Below are positions 18,274 through 26,743 of a stretch of DNA of 64,000 bases, piece by piece. Within the stretch, counting starts at the first letter, position 1. Each line of letters begins with the position of its first letter. Origin of the DNA: Tildeniella torsiva UHER 1998/13D (GTDB lineage: Bacteria; Cyanobacteriota; Cyanobacteriia; Phormidesmidales; Phormidesmidaceae); assembly GCA_019358835.1 (NCBI GenBank), contig JAHHIH010000004.1, positions 248,001 to 312,000 of the forward strand. Direction: 5' to 3'. The notes under the pieces are model-generated. The model was not told the DNA's origin. It was given only the letters and a program-made list of their open reading frames with translations, and ran no database searches. The position numbers and the translations under genes were made by a program.

Positions 18274-18408
18274 ATGGCCAGTAAAGACCAAATCAAGCAG
18301 CACATTGCCCTCACTAGCAAGATCAACTTCGCTGGCGTCACCCCCGCCAAGAGCGAAGACCCCCGTAAGGTGCGCATCATGCAACACCTGAAGAAGAGCC
18401 TGGGCTAA
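18274..18408 (+). CDS. 44-residue basic small protein
   Basis: ATG 18274 to TAA 18406 encodes 44 residues beginning MASKDQIKQHIALTSKINFA and ending HLKKSLG. Composition is lysine-rich and soluble with no membrane segment or cysteine; two helical stretches are separated by a Gly-Val-Thr-Pro turn. Codon use is like the neighbouring genes (CTG, GCC, CGC, AAG) and an AT-rich promoter-like patch sits about 90 bases upstream. I do not recognise the family. It lies alone, convergent with the M23 peptidase gene. Confidence 0.6.
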   Translation: MASKDQIKQHIALTSKINFAGVTPAKSEDPRKVRIMQHLKKSLG

Positions 18409-18510
18409 AAACCGTGGGGAGTAGGGGGTGAGGGGTGGATGGGTTCGGGCAGTTAAGCTTAGTCATAAACTCCTTACCCCCTACTCCCTACCCTCCTACT
18501 CCCTCACTTC

Positions 18511-19728
18511 CTACAAATACCCTGCCGGATTCACCGGATTCCCATTCTGCCGCACCTCAAAGTGCAGGTGAGGGCCGGTGGAGAGGCCAGTGGAGCCGAC
18601 AGCAGCAATGGGTTGTCCCTGCTGTACGGCCTGCCCTTCGCTCACCAGCAAGCGGCTGGCGTGGGCGTAGAGGGTGCTAAGCCCGCCGCCGTGGTCAACA
18701 ATAACGGCCTGCCCATAACCGCCATACCAGCCCGAGAAAATCACCCGGCCCGAGTCAGCGGCGCGAATGGCGCTGCCGTAGCTAGCGGCAAAGTCTACTC
18801 CGGCGTGGAATCGACCGTAGCCAAGAATGGGGTGCACCCGATTGCCAAACCCGCTTGAAATATTGGCGTTGGCCGGGAACACAAACCGCCCAGTGCCGCG
18901 AATTACCCCCGTGCTGGCGGCAATTTTCTGCCGTATCAGCCCGCCAATTTGCTCAGACTCGCGGGCTAGCTGAGATTCTGCCGCCTCCAAAGCCCCCCGT
19001 CGATCTTGCAAACGCGAGATCAGCTGCTTCTCTTCGCTGGCTTCGGCCTCATACTGTTGCTTTTGCGAGAGCAACTGCTGACGCAGCAGGGCGACCTGGT
19101 TGCGCTTTTCTTCGACGGCGGCCTTTTGCTTTTGAATGGCTTCGGCCTGGGCCTTGAGATCGGCTAGCACCTGGCGATCGGAGGCATACACCCGCTTGAG
19201 CTGGTACTGGCGGTCTAAGAATTCATTGAAATTTTGGCTTTGCAGCAGCACGGCCCAGCCTTCGCTGCCCTGCTGCCGCTGGAGATACTGAAGCCGGGCC
19301 ACGGTGCCGGTGCGCACATTTTCGTAGTCGGCTTCGGCCTTGGCCAGCTTGGCTTCAAAGTCTTTGAGCTCTTTCTCGGCCTGATTGAGGCGAAACTCGG
19401 TTTCGCTAATTTGGTTGGCGGTGTAGACAATGCTGTTCTCCAGACCCTCAAGGTTAGATTCTGAGGTGGCCTGGCGATTTTGCAGCTCGGTTTGCTGCTG
19501 TTGCAGTTCGTCGCGCTGCTGTTCGAGGGTCTTTTGCTTATTTTGCAGGTCTTGAATGGACTGGGCCATCAGCTCAGGGGGGGCTGCCTGGGCGCTGGGA
19601 ACCGCCGTAAGCGCCAGCCAGCTAACCACTACCAGGGCTAACACCAGGCTCAGCCAGCGCCTCCAGGCCACGGCGCTAGGCCGCTGGGTCGGTACCGAAG
19701 AAAACGGATGAGTTCGCAGCATGGTCAC
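18511..19728 (-). CDS. Murein hydrolase activator / M23 peptidase (EnvC/NlpD type)
   Basis: Exported protein (405 aa) with a signal peptide ending near AVPSAQA (about residue 48), a long coiled coil (about 55-260, rich in Gln/Glu heptads), and a C-terminal LytM/M23 domain. Zinc motif residues are present: RFHAGVDFA (HxxxD) and HLHFEVR (HxH), plus HGGGLSTLYAHAS. In EnvC, the coiled coil docks to FtsEX and the LytM domain activates amidases; because the zinc ligands are kept here, this one may itself cleave peptidoglycan. Probably acts in cell separation. Confidence 0.9.
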   Translation of the reverse strand: MTMLRTHPFSSVPTQRPSAVAWRRWLSLVLALVVVSWLALTAVPSAQAAPPELMAQSIQDLQNKQKTLEQQRDELQQQQTELQNRQATSESNLEGLENSIVYTANQISETEFRLNQAEKELKDFEAKLAKAEADYENVRTGTVARLQYLQRQQGSEGWAVLLQSQNFNEFLDRQYQLKRVYASDRQVLADLKAQAEAIQKQKAAVEEKRNQVALLRQQLLSQKQQYEAEASEEKQLISRLQDRRGALEAAESQLARESEQIGGLIRQKIAASTGVIRGTGRFVFPANANISSGFGNRVHPILGYGRFHAGVDFAASYGSAIRAADSGRVIFSGWYGGYGQAVIVDHGGGLSTLYAHASRLLVSEGQAVQQGQPIAAVGSTGLSTGPHLHFEVRQNGNPVNPAGYL

Positions 19729-19757
19729 AGGCAGTACCTGGAGTGGGAATCTGGAGT

Positions 19758-20402
19758 TTAGCCTTTAAGTGTGAGCGCGATTCCGGGACGGATGGCTAAG
19801 CCAATCGCAACTACCCCAAAGCCAAAAATAGCTGCACCAGCCAGCCGATTTAACCACTTAAGGCGCGATGGTGTCAGCTTTTGGCTAAAAAGCGTTACAC
19901 CCCAGCTCAGGCATAGCCACCACAGGGCAGACCCCAAAAACACCCCCACAATGAGGGCTAGCGAGGCTCCCCACGACTGACTGGTGCCCACCAGGCCCAG
20001 CCCAGCAAAAATCGCAATGAATGAAAGAATAGTGGCCGGGTTCGTCAGCGTCAAGAACAGCGTTGAGACATAGGCCCCCCAAAGCCCTCGACTGGAGATT
20101 TTTGCTGCCTCGGTGGCGGGGTCGGTTCGCAGGGTGGTGATGCCTAAATAACAGAGAAACATGCCCCCAATTAACTGCATGGTCTGCGTATGGCTGACCA
20201 GCAGATCGGCCACGGCGGTGAGGCCAAACCCGGCGATGCTGCCATAGATGCCGTCAGCGGTGGCGGCCCCCAGCCCTGTGGCCAGCCCCATGAGCTGGCC
20301 CTGGGTGAGCGACCTGCGAATGCAGAGCAACCCAATGGGGCCAACGGGGACTGCGATCGCTAGCCCTAGCCCCATGCCCTTTAGCAATGTCCAGCCTTCC
20401 AT
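19758..20402 (-). CDS. LysE family amino acid exporter
   Basis: Inner-membrane exporter (214 aa) of the LysE/RhtB family with six hydrophobic segments. The conserved opening GLAIAVPVGPIGLLCIRRSLTQG with GxGAATADGIYG (about residues 44-55) is the family signature. It starts three bases after the stop codon of the Lrp-type regulator on the same strand. This lrp-lysE order is a common arrangement in which the regulator senses the exported amino acid. The substrate is not known. Confidence 0.92.
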   Translation of the reverse strand: MEGWTLLKGMGLGLAIAVPVGPIGLLCIRRSLTQGQLMGLATGLGAATADGIYGSIAGFGLTAVADLLVSHTQTMQLIGGMFLCYLGITTLRTDPATEAAKISSRGLWGAYVSTLFLTLTNPATILSFIAIFAGLGLVGTSQSWGASLALIVGVFLGSALWWLCLSWGVTLFSQKLTPSRLKWLNRLAGAAIFGFGVVAIGLAIRPGIALTLKG

Positions 20403-20405
20403 TGT

Positions 20406-20876
20406 TTAGGACTCCTTGAGATGACCTAGCGGCGGGGTCTGGGTCTCTTTCACCGTGGACAGCACAATTAGCGTGCGGGTTTTGACGACGCCTGCGATCG
20501 CCTTAATCCGGTGAGTAATTAACGCCTCCAGGGCGCGGGTGTGGCAGCAGCGCACCTTTAGCAGGTAGTCATCGTCGCCGGTCACGTGGTGGCATTCCAA
20601 AATTTCGGCGGTGGCCTGCACCTCGGCTAAAAAGCCCTCGCGGTGGTGAGGTTGGTCGAGGGTAACGGCAATAAACGCAGTCAGAGTTAGCCCCAGAGCT
20701 TCGGCATCGAGCTGGGCGCTGTAGCCCGTGATCAGGCCGCGCTCTTCGAGGCGTTTGACGCGATCGGCCGCTGCCGGAGCCGACAGCCCCAACTGGCTCG
20801 CCAGCTCGGCCCAGGTCATGCGCCCCCGCTGGCAGAGGAGGGTCAGAGTTTTTATATCAAGGTTGTCAAGCTCCAT
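20406..20876 (-). CDS. Lrp/AsnC family transcriptional regulator
   Basis: Feast/famine regulator (156 aa). The N-terminal winged helix has WAELASQLGLSAPAAADRVKRLEERGLITGYSA (HTH about residues 19-50), and the C-terminal RAM/ligand-binding domain contains ECHHVTGDDDYLLKVRC. It is the first gene of a two-gene unit with the LysE exporter and probably controls it in response to an amino acid. The 174-base gap to the divergent DUF4079 gene would contain its operator. Confidence 0.93.
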   Translation of the reverse strand: MELDNLDIKTLTLLCQRGRMTWAELASQLGLSAPAAADRVKRLEERGLITGYSAQLDAEALGLTLTAFIAVTLDQPHHREGFLAEVQATAEILECHHVTGDDDYLLKVRCCHTRALEALITHRIKAIAGVVKTRTLIVLSTVKETQTPPLGHLKES

Positions 20877-21050
20877 GGCCTTATTTTAATAGGTGAATGT
20901 GAATATTAAGGCTATAAATAAGATTTCAGGGCTCAGGCTTGCCAGAGTTCCCTGACATAACTTTTGGTGTCGGGATGCCGATACCCTATGCCCTTCGGTA
21001 GAGAAAATATGGCACCTTAGGGATGGCGCTACTTTAGTTGGGAGATAGTG

Positions 21051-21536
21051 ATGGTTTCTAGCATTCGCGGGTTCTTGCAGCCCATTGCCGACTTTTTTGC
21101 CGGGTTTGGCACCCCCGAGCCGATTGTGCACTGGGGCCACCCCGCCATGATGGGCATCGTAGTTTTTGTGATGGGTAGCTTTACGGCCTATATGGGCTGG
21201 AAGGGCCGCATCGGCGATGATGATGCCGAGAAGAAAGCCGAAAACCGCCACACCCACAAGCGCCTGGCCCTGTGGATGTTTACCTTTATTAGCCTGGGCT
21301 ATACCGGCGGGGTGCTGTCGCTGGTGATGCAAGAGAAAGAAATCTTCCAAAGCCCCCACTTTTGGACGGGTGGCCTGGTGATCGCACTGCTAGCCATCAA
21401 CGGGGCGATTTCGTTCACTAAGTTTGGCGGCGGCAAAGATTCTCTGCGCACCGCCCACGCCTACCTGGGCAGTTTTGCCCTAGCCGTGATGTTTGTCCAT
21501 GCCTTTTTGGGTCTGCGCCTGGGCCTGTCGATTTAG
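21051..21536 (+). CDS. DUF4079 membrane protein
   Basis: Four-helix membrane protein (161 aa) of the cyanobacterial/plastid DUF4079 family. Histidines lie in or next to the helices (IVHWGHPAMM, AENRHTHKRLALW, LRTAHAYLG, MFVHAFLG), a layout like small cytochrome b561/ferric reductase-type haem proteins, although haem binding is not established here. Start ATG 21051 follows GGGAG. The gene ends just before a clear terminator. Function in the family is not defined. Confidence 0.85.
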   Translation: MVSSIRGFLQPIADFFAGFGTPEPIVHWGHPAMMGIVVFVMGSFTAYMGWKGRIGDDDAEKKAENRHTHKRLALWMFTFISLGYTGGVLSLVMQEKEIFQSPHFWTGGLVIALLAINGAISFTKFGGGKDSLRTAHAYLGSFALAVMFVHAFLGLRLGLSI

Positions 21537-21563
21537 GCCGAGTCTCCCCTGGCTTAAGATTGT

Positions 21564-21599
21564 AAAAAGCCCTGGAGGATCCTTTCTTCAGGGCTTTTT
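21564..21599. terminator. Terminator after the DUF4079 gene
   Basis: AAAAAGCCCTG (21564-21574) and CAGGGCTTTTT (21589-21599) form an 11-bp hairpin with A and T runs on either side, so it can act in both directions between the convergent DUF4079 and hydrolase genes. Confidence 0.9.
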
Positions 21600-21724
21600 G
21601 CTCTTCCCATGAGGCTTTAAAGGAATGATTTCAGCGGTTTGAAGGTCTCTATGGGGATAGAGCAGGTAAGCTGCTTTACCAGGCGCTTGCCCGACGTGAC
21701 AAAGCCGGGCGAAACGCTGTGGAT

Positions 21725-23141
21725 CTACTCGGCGGGCGCCAGCACAAACTCAGGGAACAGCTCGGTGGTGCAGCTCGAATCTGGGGTGCGATCGGGATCA
21801 TTCACAAAGGCCACGCCGATGTCTTTGGCGCACTGGGAGGCGACGATCGCCCCGTGGCCCGTACTCGAAAACTCCACAAAGGTGCCGTTGCGCAGCCCTT
21901 CCATCACGCCGATGCCCATTTCGGTGTTGGTTTGCACGTCGTAGCGGCCTTGCAGCACCAGGGTGGGAATGGTGCTGTTGATGGGGGCGTGTTCGCTGGC
22001 GGGGGCCGCCTCTACGGGCCAGAAGGAACAGAGGTTATAGGCTTGCTGGGCGGCATTTACCCGACCCGACCCGAGCTGGGGCAACAGCATGGTCTCGTAG
22101 TTGGCCTCGGTTTGGGCCGGGTCGCTAAAGGGCACTAGTTCGCGGCAGTCTAAACTGCGAAACATGCCCGTGGTGATGCCGGCATCGACCCCGGAGAAGG
22201 AGTCGGTGAGGGCCGAGACCACGTCCACATGGCGAACTTCCACCCCAGACATGGCCTGGACGGCCTTGGACAGGGTGGCGGCGGTGTCGCTCTCGAATTC
22301 TTCCGCCACAAAGGCGATCAGGGTTTCCCGGTTGCGGGGCGTCTCGGTGTAGCCCACCCCCAGGAAGTTGACCAACAGCAGCACCCCCTCCGATTCGGGC
22401 AGGGTGTTGGCAACAGCCTGGATCTGCTGTACCCAACGACTGGCGGGGCGGCTGGTTCCGGCGGCGGTCGCCCTGGCCCGCAGAATATCTTCGGCCTTGG
22501 CCTCAAAATCGCGCGCTTGTAGGCGGTAGGTCTCTGGCGAAGCTTCAAAGGTCTGTGAGTTGGCTTCGCTGCTAGACAGCGCCCCGGTAATCACCCCGGC
22601 AAAGGTGGTGGTGATACCCTGCTCCAGCTCTTGGACAATCAGCGGCACGTAGGGGGCTATCTGGCCAGGGTAGTTGTTCATCAGTGTGATCAGCGTGGCA
22701 AACTCGGCGGCGGAGACGCGCTCAATGGGGGTGGCTAGTGGCCTCAGGGGGGTGATTGGTTCGGCCAGGGGTAGGGGAGCTTGATCGAGCTGGTTGAGTA
22801 GGGCGACGGTGCGCTCCGTCAGGTTGGGGTAGGCAGCCCCGCAGGTGGCATCGGCCTCGCAATCTTCCACCAGGTTGAGGAAGCTGACCTCTATGTCGCG
22901 GACAATCGCTTCATACTTGTTGGCCTGCACAGGCACGGTGGAGTCGAGCACTGCGCTGCGTACCCGGTCGGGGTGGTTGGCCATAATCCGCTGGGCCAGG
23001 TAGGTGCCGTAGGAAATGCCGTAGAGGTTGAACGGGCCGTAGCCCAGGGCGGCGGTCAGATTCACCACATCCTGGGCGCTGTTGGGGGTGTTGTAGTTGC
23101 TGAGGTCGTTGCCGTGGTTTTCTAAAATGCGGGCACAGAGA
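21725..23141 (-). pseudogene. TAP-like alpha/beta hydrolase, N-terminus lost to an IS
   Basis: The remaining 470 or so codons match secreted alpha/beta hydrolases with a C-terminal TAP-like domain (tripeptidyl aminopeptidase group). LSNYNTPNSAQDVVNLTAALGY leads to LYGISYGTYLAQ, which holds the nucleophile Ser, and the C-terminus has VLQGRYDVQTN and the catalytic His in FSSTGHGAI. The frame runs open into the IS boundary at 23141. The usual first 130 residues, with signal peptide and the NPGGPG oxyanion motif, are not found on the other side of the element. The gene is therefore probably dead, although a GTG at 23068 could in principle start a truncated product. Confidence 0.85.
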
Positions 23142-24200
23142 GGCTTTGTTGCATGAATGAGGGTGTTACGGACGGGATCATGGCATAAGGTTAAGTACCA
23201 CCGAAAACCTGATGCCGATGCAGTATCGAGTCCGTAACTGGTCTGAGTATAACGCTGGACTCAAGCAGCGCGGAAGTCTCACGATTTGGTTGAGCGAGGA
23301 GGCTCTCAAGCAGTGGTTGGTGACTACGCCTACGGGACGGCGAGGGGCCTCTCAGACCTACAGTGATGAGGCGATTGCAACGATGGCGACCCTTAAAAGT
23401 CTCTTCCATCTGGCCAGCCGTCAAGCCCAGGGCTTTGTCGAGTCGCTGTTTGCGCTGATGGACATCCAGTTGCCGGTGCCTGACCACAGTACGGTATCGC
23501 GACGGTTAGGGGCGTTGTCGGTGGCCATGCCGGTTCAGCCTGCCACGGGGGCTCGTCATATCGTGGTCGATTCCACCGGCATCAAAGTCTAAGGGGAAGG
23601 GGAATGGAAAGCCCGGCAGCATGGCGTGAGCAAGCGGCGAACTTGGCGCAAGCTTCATCTTGGCGTCGATGAGGCGACCGGTGAGATTGGGGTCGCTGAG
23701 GTCACCACCAATGACTATCACGACAGCGAGATTCTCCCCAGTTTGCTGGATGGCATCGGTGGTGAGATTGCCCAAGTCTCCGGCGATGGGGCCTACGACA
23801 CGTTTGCTTGCAATGAGGCCATTGCCCAGCGGAGCGCTGTGGCGACGATTCCCCCGCGACACGATGCCCAGCCCTGTCGGCCCCAGGAGGCGACCCCGAC
23901 CCACCCGAGAGACCAAATCTTGCAACGCATTGACCACGTTGGCCGTTCAGCTTGGAAGCAAGAGAGTGGCTATCACCGTCGCTCGCTCGCTGAAACCACG
24001 ATGTTTCGGCTCAAGGTCACCTTTGGGGGGCAGGTGCGTTCTCGAACCTTTGACAATCAGGCCGTCGAACTCTTCTTGCAATGTGCAGCGCTTAATCGCA
24101 TGATTCAACTGACCAAGCCCGAGAGCTATCCGGTTGAGGCTTAGTTCACTGGCCTTATCGAGGAACTGCTGACGCTTCACCTAATTCATGCAACAAAGCC
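23142..24200 (+). mobile_element. IS5-family insertion sequence (about 1059 bp)
   Basis: Perfect 17-bp terminal inverted repeats, GGCTTTGTTGCATGAAT at 23142-23158 and its complement at 24184-24200, bracket one DDE transposase gene. No target duplication is visible: the left flank ends AGA and the right begins GTT. Together with the missing end of the interrupted hydrolase this suggests a deletion or rearrangement after insertion. Confidence 0.93.
23212..24144 (+). pseudogene. IS5-family DDE transposase with one in-frame stop
   Basis: A 310-codon transposase frame interrupted only by TAA at 23590-23592 (codon 127). The reading frame continues without shift on both sides: STGIKV, stop, then GEGEWKARQHGVSKRRTW. 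Related transposases have Tyr at this site, so a single TAC/TAT to TAA change explains it. The DDE residues remain: VVDSTGIK (first Asp), SGDGAYDT (second Asp) and HRRSLAETTMFRLK (Glu). Frames restarting at GTG/ATG 23626 would lack the first Asp. Probably inactive unless the stop is read through. Confidence 0.9.
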
Positions 24201-24315
24201 GTTTCTTGAAAGGAATAAACACGTAAAGACATTGACCCAGGATCACTTTATCTGGTGCTTGCACCTCCGTAGGCAGGGCTGTGACAGAACCCCATAAAAT
24301 ATTGCGATCGGCAAA

Positions 24316-24356
24316 CAAAAATTGCCCTGCTATCCATTCGTGGATAGCAGGGCAAT
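24316..24356 (-). terminator. Terminator of the desaturase gene
   Basis: A perfect 15-bp stem, ATTGCCCTGCTATCC (24321-24335) with its complement (24342-24356), has a 6-nt loop. Read on the minus strand it is followed by TTTTTGTTT, as expected 40 bases after the desaturase stop. Confidence 0.9.
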
Positions 24357-24395
24357 GAGTAGTTGATGGCTTCAGCAGCTAGCTAACTAATGCGC

Positions 24396-25256
24396 TTACT
24401 GGCCACTTTGGGCTAGGGCCTCTGCCGGGGGCCGCACCACGCGATGGGCCAAACCCAGTTTTTCTAACACTAGGATGGCGTACCAGGTGGCGTCGATTTC
24501 CCACCAGCGCCAGCCTGCGGGGGCCACGTTGGGGAAGGCGTGGTGGTTATTGTGCCAGCCCTCGCCGTAGGTGAGCAGCGCCGTCCACCACAAATTGCCC
24601 GAGTTATCGTCGATATGAAAGCGGCGCTTGCCCCACATGTGAGTTGCCGAGTTGATCAGCCAGGTCGAGTGCCACAGCAGCACAATTCTGAGGAACCCAC
24701 CGCAGATCACAAACGACCAGCCGCCAAGGGCAAAGAGGGCGATCGCAACCGGCACTTGCAGCAGCAGAAAGTTGCGATCGAGCCAGCGATAGTAGGGGTC
24801 GCGGGCAATATCCGGGGCGTAGCGACGGTAGATTTGGCCGTTAAAGACGGCCGGGTTGCGGTACACCATCCACAGCATGTGGCTCCACCAAAACCCGCGA
24901 CTGGCGGCGTAGGGGTCTTTTTCGGCATCTTCGGTGTAGAGGTGGTGCTGGCGGTGCCCCGCCACCCAAAAGATTGGCCCCCCCTGGAGCGCCATGGCGC
25001 CAATGGTGGCGATTATGTACTCTAACCAGCGGGGCACCTGCAAACTGCGGTGGGTCAGCAGTCGGTGATACCCCAGGCAAATGCCAATGCTGCCAAACAG
25101 CCAGTGCAGCGCCACCATCACCCCCAGGGCCGACCACGAAAAGAACCAGGGGGCCAGTAGGGCCACGCCGTGAATGGCGGCCAAAAAGCCTACCAATGTC
25201 CAATCCAGGTCTTTAATTCCCCGTTTTTCCGGGGCTTGTTTCAGTATTGTTGTCAT
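24396..25256 (-). CDS. Membrane fatty acid delta-9 desaturase (DesC/acyl-CoA desaturase type)
   Basis: Di-iron membrane desaturase (286 aa) that introduces a double bond into lipid-bound acyl chains. The three histidine boxes are complete: HRLLTH (about residue 64), HRQHH (about 101) and HNNHH (about 236). About four membrane segments are visible. Family length is normal. AAAAGGACGC gives the ribosome site. It is divergent from a TetR-type regulator 182 bases away, with palindromes and a leader hairpin between them, so temperature or lipid-dependent control is plausible. The exact position specificity is inferred from the box pattern. Confidence 0.92.
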   Translation of the reverse strand: MTTILKQAPEKRGIKDLDWTLVGFLAAIHGVALLAPWFFSWSALGVMVALHWLFGSIGICLGYHRLLTHRSLQVPRWLEYIIATIGAMALQGGPIFWVAGHRQHHLYTEDAEKDPYAASRGFWWSHMLWMVYRNPAVFNGQIYRRYAPDIARDPYYRWLDRNFLLLQVPVAIALFALGGWSFVICGGFLRIVLLWHSTWLINSATHMWGKRRFHIDDNSGNLWWTALLTYGEGWHNNHHAFPNVAPAGWRWWEIDATWYAILVLEKLGLAHRVVRPPAEALAQSGQ

Positions 25257-25286
25257 AGCGCGTCCTTTTTTCTTATAGGGTTAAAA

Positions 25287-25316
25287 CCCTGGATCGCCCT
25301 AACAGGCGATCCAGGG
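25287..25316 (-). promoter_or_regulatory. Strong hairpin in the desaturase leader
   Basis: A perfect 12-bp inverted repeat (25287-25298 and 25305-25316) with the 6-nt loop CTAACA lies about 30 bases before the desaturase start. On the minus strand it is followed by TTTTAACCC, so it looks like a leader terminator or structure that could gate expression. It could instead protect the message. Confidence 0.6.
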
Positions 25317-25365
25317 GAAGTCCTTGCCCGACTCCTTTGCACCCCTAAGGGACTGGCTGGAGTCT

Positions 25366-25432
25366 TTTGCAAGTGTCGCTTGCAAATTAACCTTAGCAAA
25401 CTTCTCTGATAAAATGCAAGTGTTGCTTTCTT
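25366..25432. promoter_or_regulatory. Two related operator-like sites between desaturase and TetR genes
   Basis: TTTGCAAG-TGTCG-CTTGCAAA (25366-25386) is a perfect 8-bp palindrome with a 5-nt spacer, the size of a TetR-family operator. A second, imperfect copy, TGCAAGTGTTGCTT (25415-25428), lies 47 bases further on, next to the regulator start. The shared core is GCAAGTGTYGCTT. They are likely binding sites for the adjacent regulator, controlling both divergent genes. This is inferred from position and symmetry. Confidence 0.65.
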
Positions 25433-25438
25433 TTTGCC

Positions 25439-26743
25439 ATGGCAGCTCAGCGACAATCAGCTCGGCAGCGTCTTGTAGATGCGGCATTTCATCTGTTTTC
25501 TAGCCAGGGAGTGGGCACCACTACTACACGACAGGTGGCCGACCTGGCCGGAGTGAATGAGGTCACGCTGTTTCGCCAGTTCGGTAGCAAGCATGGCTTG
25601 CTTGCAGCGGTGATGACGGAAGCTGAGGTGTTGACTGGCCCAGGGCAAGGCTTTGATTTAGAGGCCTTAGCTCAAGCCCCAGCCGATCAGGCTCTGAGGG
25701 AGTTTCTGAGCCAGTGCCTAGCCACCCTCGATCGGCTCTCAGAACTGGTGCGATCAGTGATTGGCGAGGGGGGGCAGTTCTCCGCAGACAATAGCCAAGC
25801 CATAGGGCGCGGTCTGCAAACCATTCGCGACTTCATGGCTGAGTACCTGGAGGCGCATCTGCCCCCTGGGGAGGCCGCTGGCCTGCCCCCTGAGGAGGTG
25901 GCGGGGTTGGTGATGGCGCTGCTGCTTGGCTATGCTGCCATCGACGGCACGACCGATGGAGCCAGTGAGGGCAACGTAGGATTTCACGGTCTGTGGCCCA
26001 GCCGGAGCGCGTTTATCGACAGTGTGGTGAGCTGGCTTCTCAGCCTGCGATCTCAAAACGTTGGAGGCGATCTTGCCCCAGATCAGCCCGGCCTTCCTCC
26101 CCTCAATACAGGCACCTGGATCGATCTACCCGCTCCAGTGGTGCACGAGATTATGCAGGCGGCCCGCAAGGCTGGCAATCAGACTCATGCTCTGGTCTAT
26201 GTGCTGCTGGGAGCGGGCGTGGCCGCCGCCGAGGTGCCGCTCTTAACGCGTGCCAGTGCGCTTTACGATAACAGCCAGCACATTTTGCTGGTGGGCTCTC
26301 AGCAGCGCCAGGTGCCCCTGAACCAGTGGATTATGGGCAAGCGCTACGGTACCTACACCAAAAACCCGCTCACCCGCTGGCTCAAAAGCCGCAGCGATGC
26401 CTCACCCGCCATGTTTTTGGGGCCAGACGACCAGCAGATCACTCCCCTGAGGGTGCGGCAGCTGTGGAATGAGGTCACAACCGGCATCATGCCACCCATC
26501 AGCGAACCGTTTGGGGTTGAGCAGGCCCGCGCCACGTGGTGCGTAGAGATGCTGCTGAGGGGGTTAACCCGTCAAGAACTGAGCCTGCTGAGCGGACTCT
26601 CGGTGGAGCAGCTCGACCCACTAGTGCAAAAGGCCCAGGCGCGATCGGCTTTGATTCAGGCCCTGCGGCTCGATCAGCAGCCTGGTTCAGCGCCAGCCAA
26701 CCTCGATAAGCCTGTTGATAGCAGCGCTGGGCTTAAAGACTAG
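25439..26743 (+). CDS. TetR-family regulator fused to an inactive tyrosine-recombinase-like domain
   Basis: A 434-aa protein, about twice the usual TetR length. Residues 8-60 form the TetR DNA-binding domain (AAFHLFSSQGVGTTTTRQVA, then VNEVTLFRQFGSKHGLL). Residues 70-205 are the helical ligand/dimer domain. Residues 230-400 follow the order of a phage-integrase catalytic domain: ALVYVLLGAGVAAAEV (box I, Arg replaced by Ala262), QRQVPL, MFLGPDDQQITPLRVRQLW, and ARATWCVEMLLRGLTRQEL with LLSGLS (box II, Arg364 kept, His replaced). No Tyr nucleophile is present. It is probably a regulator using the extra domain for DNA or protein contact. It is divergent from the desaturase. Confidence 0.85.
   Translation: MAAQRQSARQRLVDAAFHLFSSQGVGTTTTRQVADLAGVNEVTLFRQFGSKHGLLAAVMTEAEVLTGPGQGFDLEALAQAPADQALREFLSQCLATLDRLSELVRSVIGEGGQFSADNSQAIGRGLQTIRDFMAEYLEAHLPPGEAAGLPPEEVAGLVMALLLGYAAIDGTTDGASEGNVGFHGLWPSRSAFIDSVVSWLLSLRSQNVGGDLAPDQPGLPPLNTGTWIDLPAPVVHEIMQAARKAGNQTHALVYVLLGAGVAAAEVPLLTRASALYDNSQHILLVGSQQRQVPLNQWIMGKRYGTYTKNPLTRWLKSRSDASPAMFLGPDDQQITPLRVRQLWNEVTTGIMPPISEPFGVEQARATWCVEMLLRGLTRQELSLLSGLSVEQLDPLVQKAQARSALIQALRLDQQPGSAPANLDKPVDSSAGLKD

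Noticed and set aside
23142-24200. Two separate transposase genes, as for a frameshifting IS
   Set aside because: Both halves are in the same frame and divided by one stop codon, so this is a nonsense change rather than programmed frameshifting.
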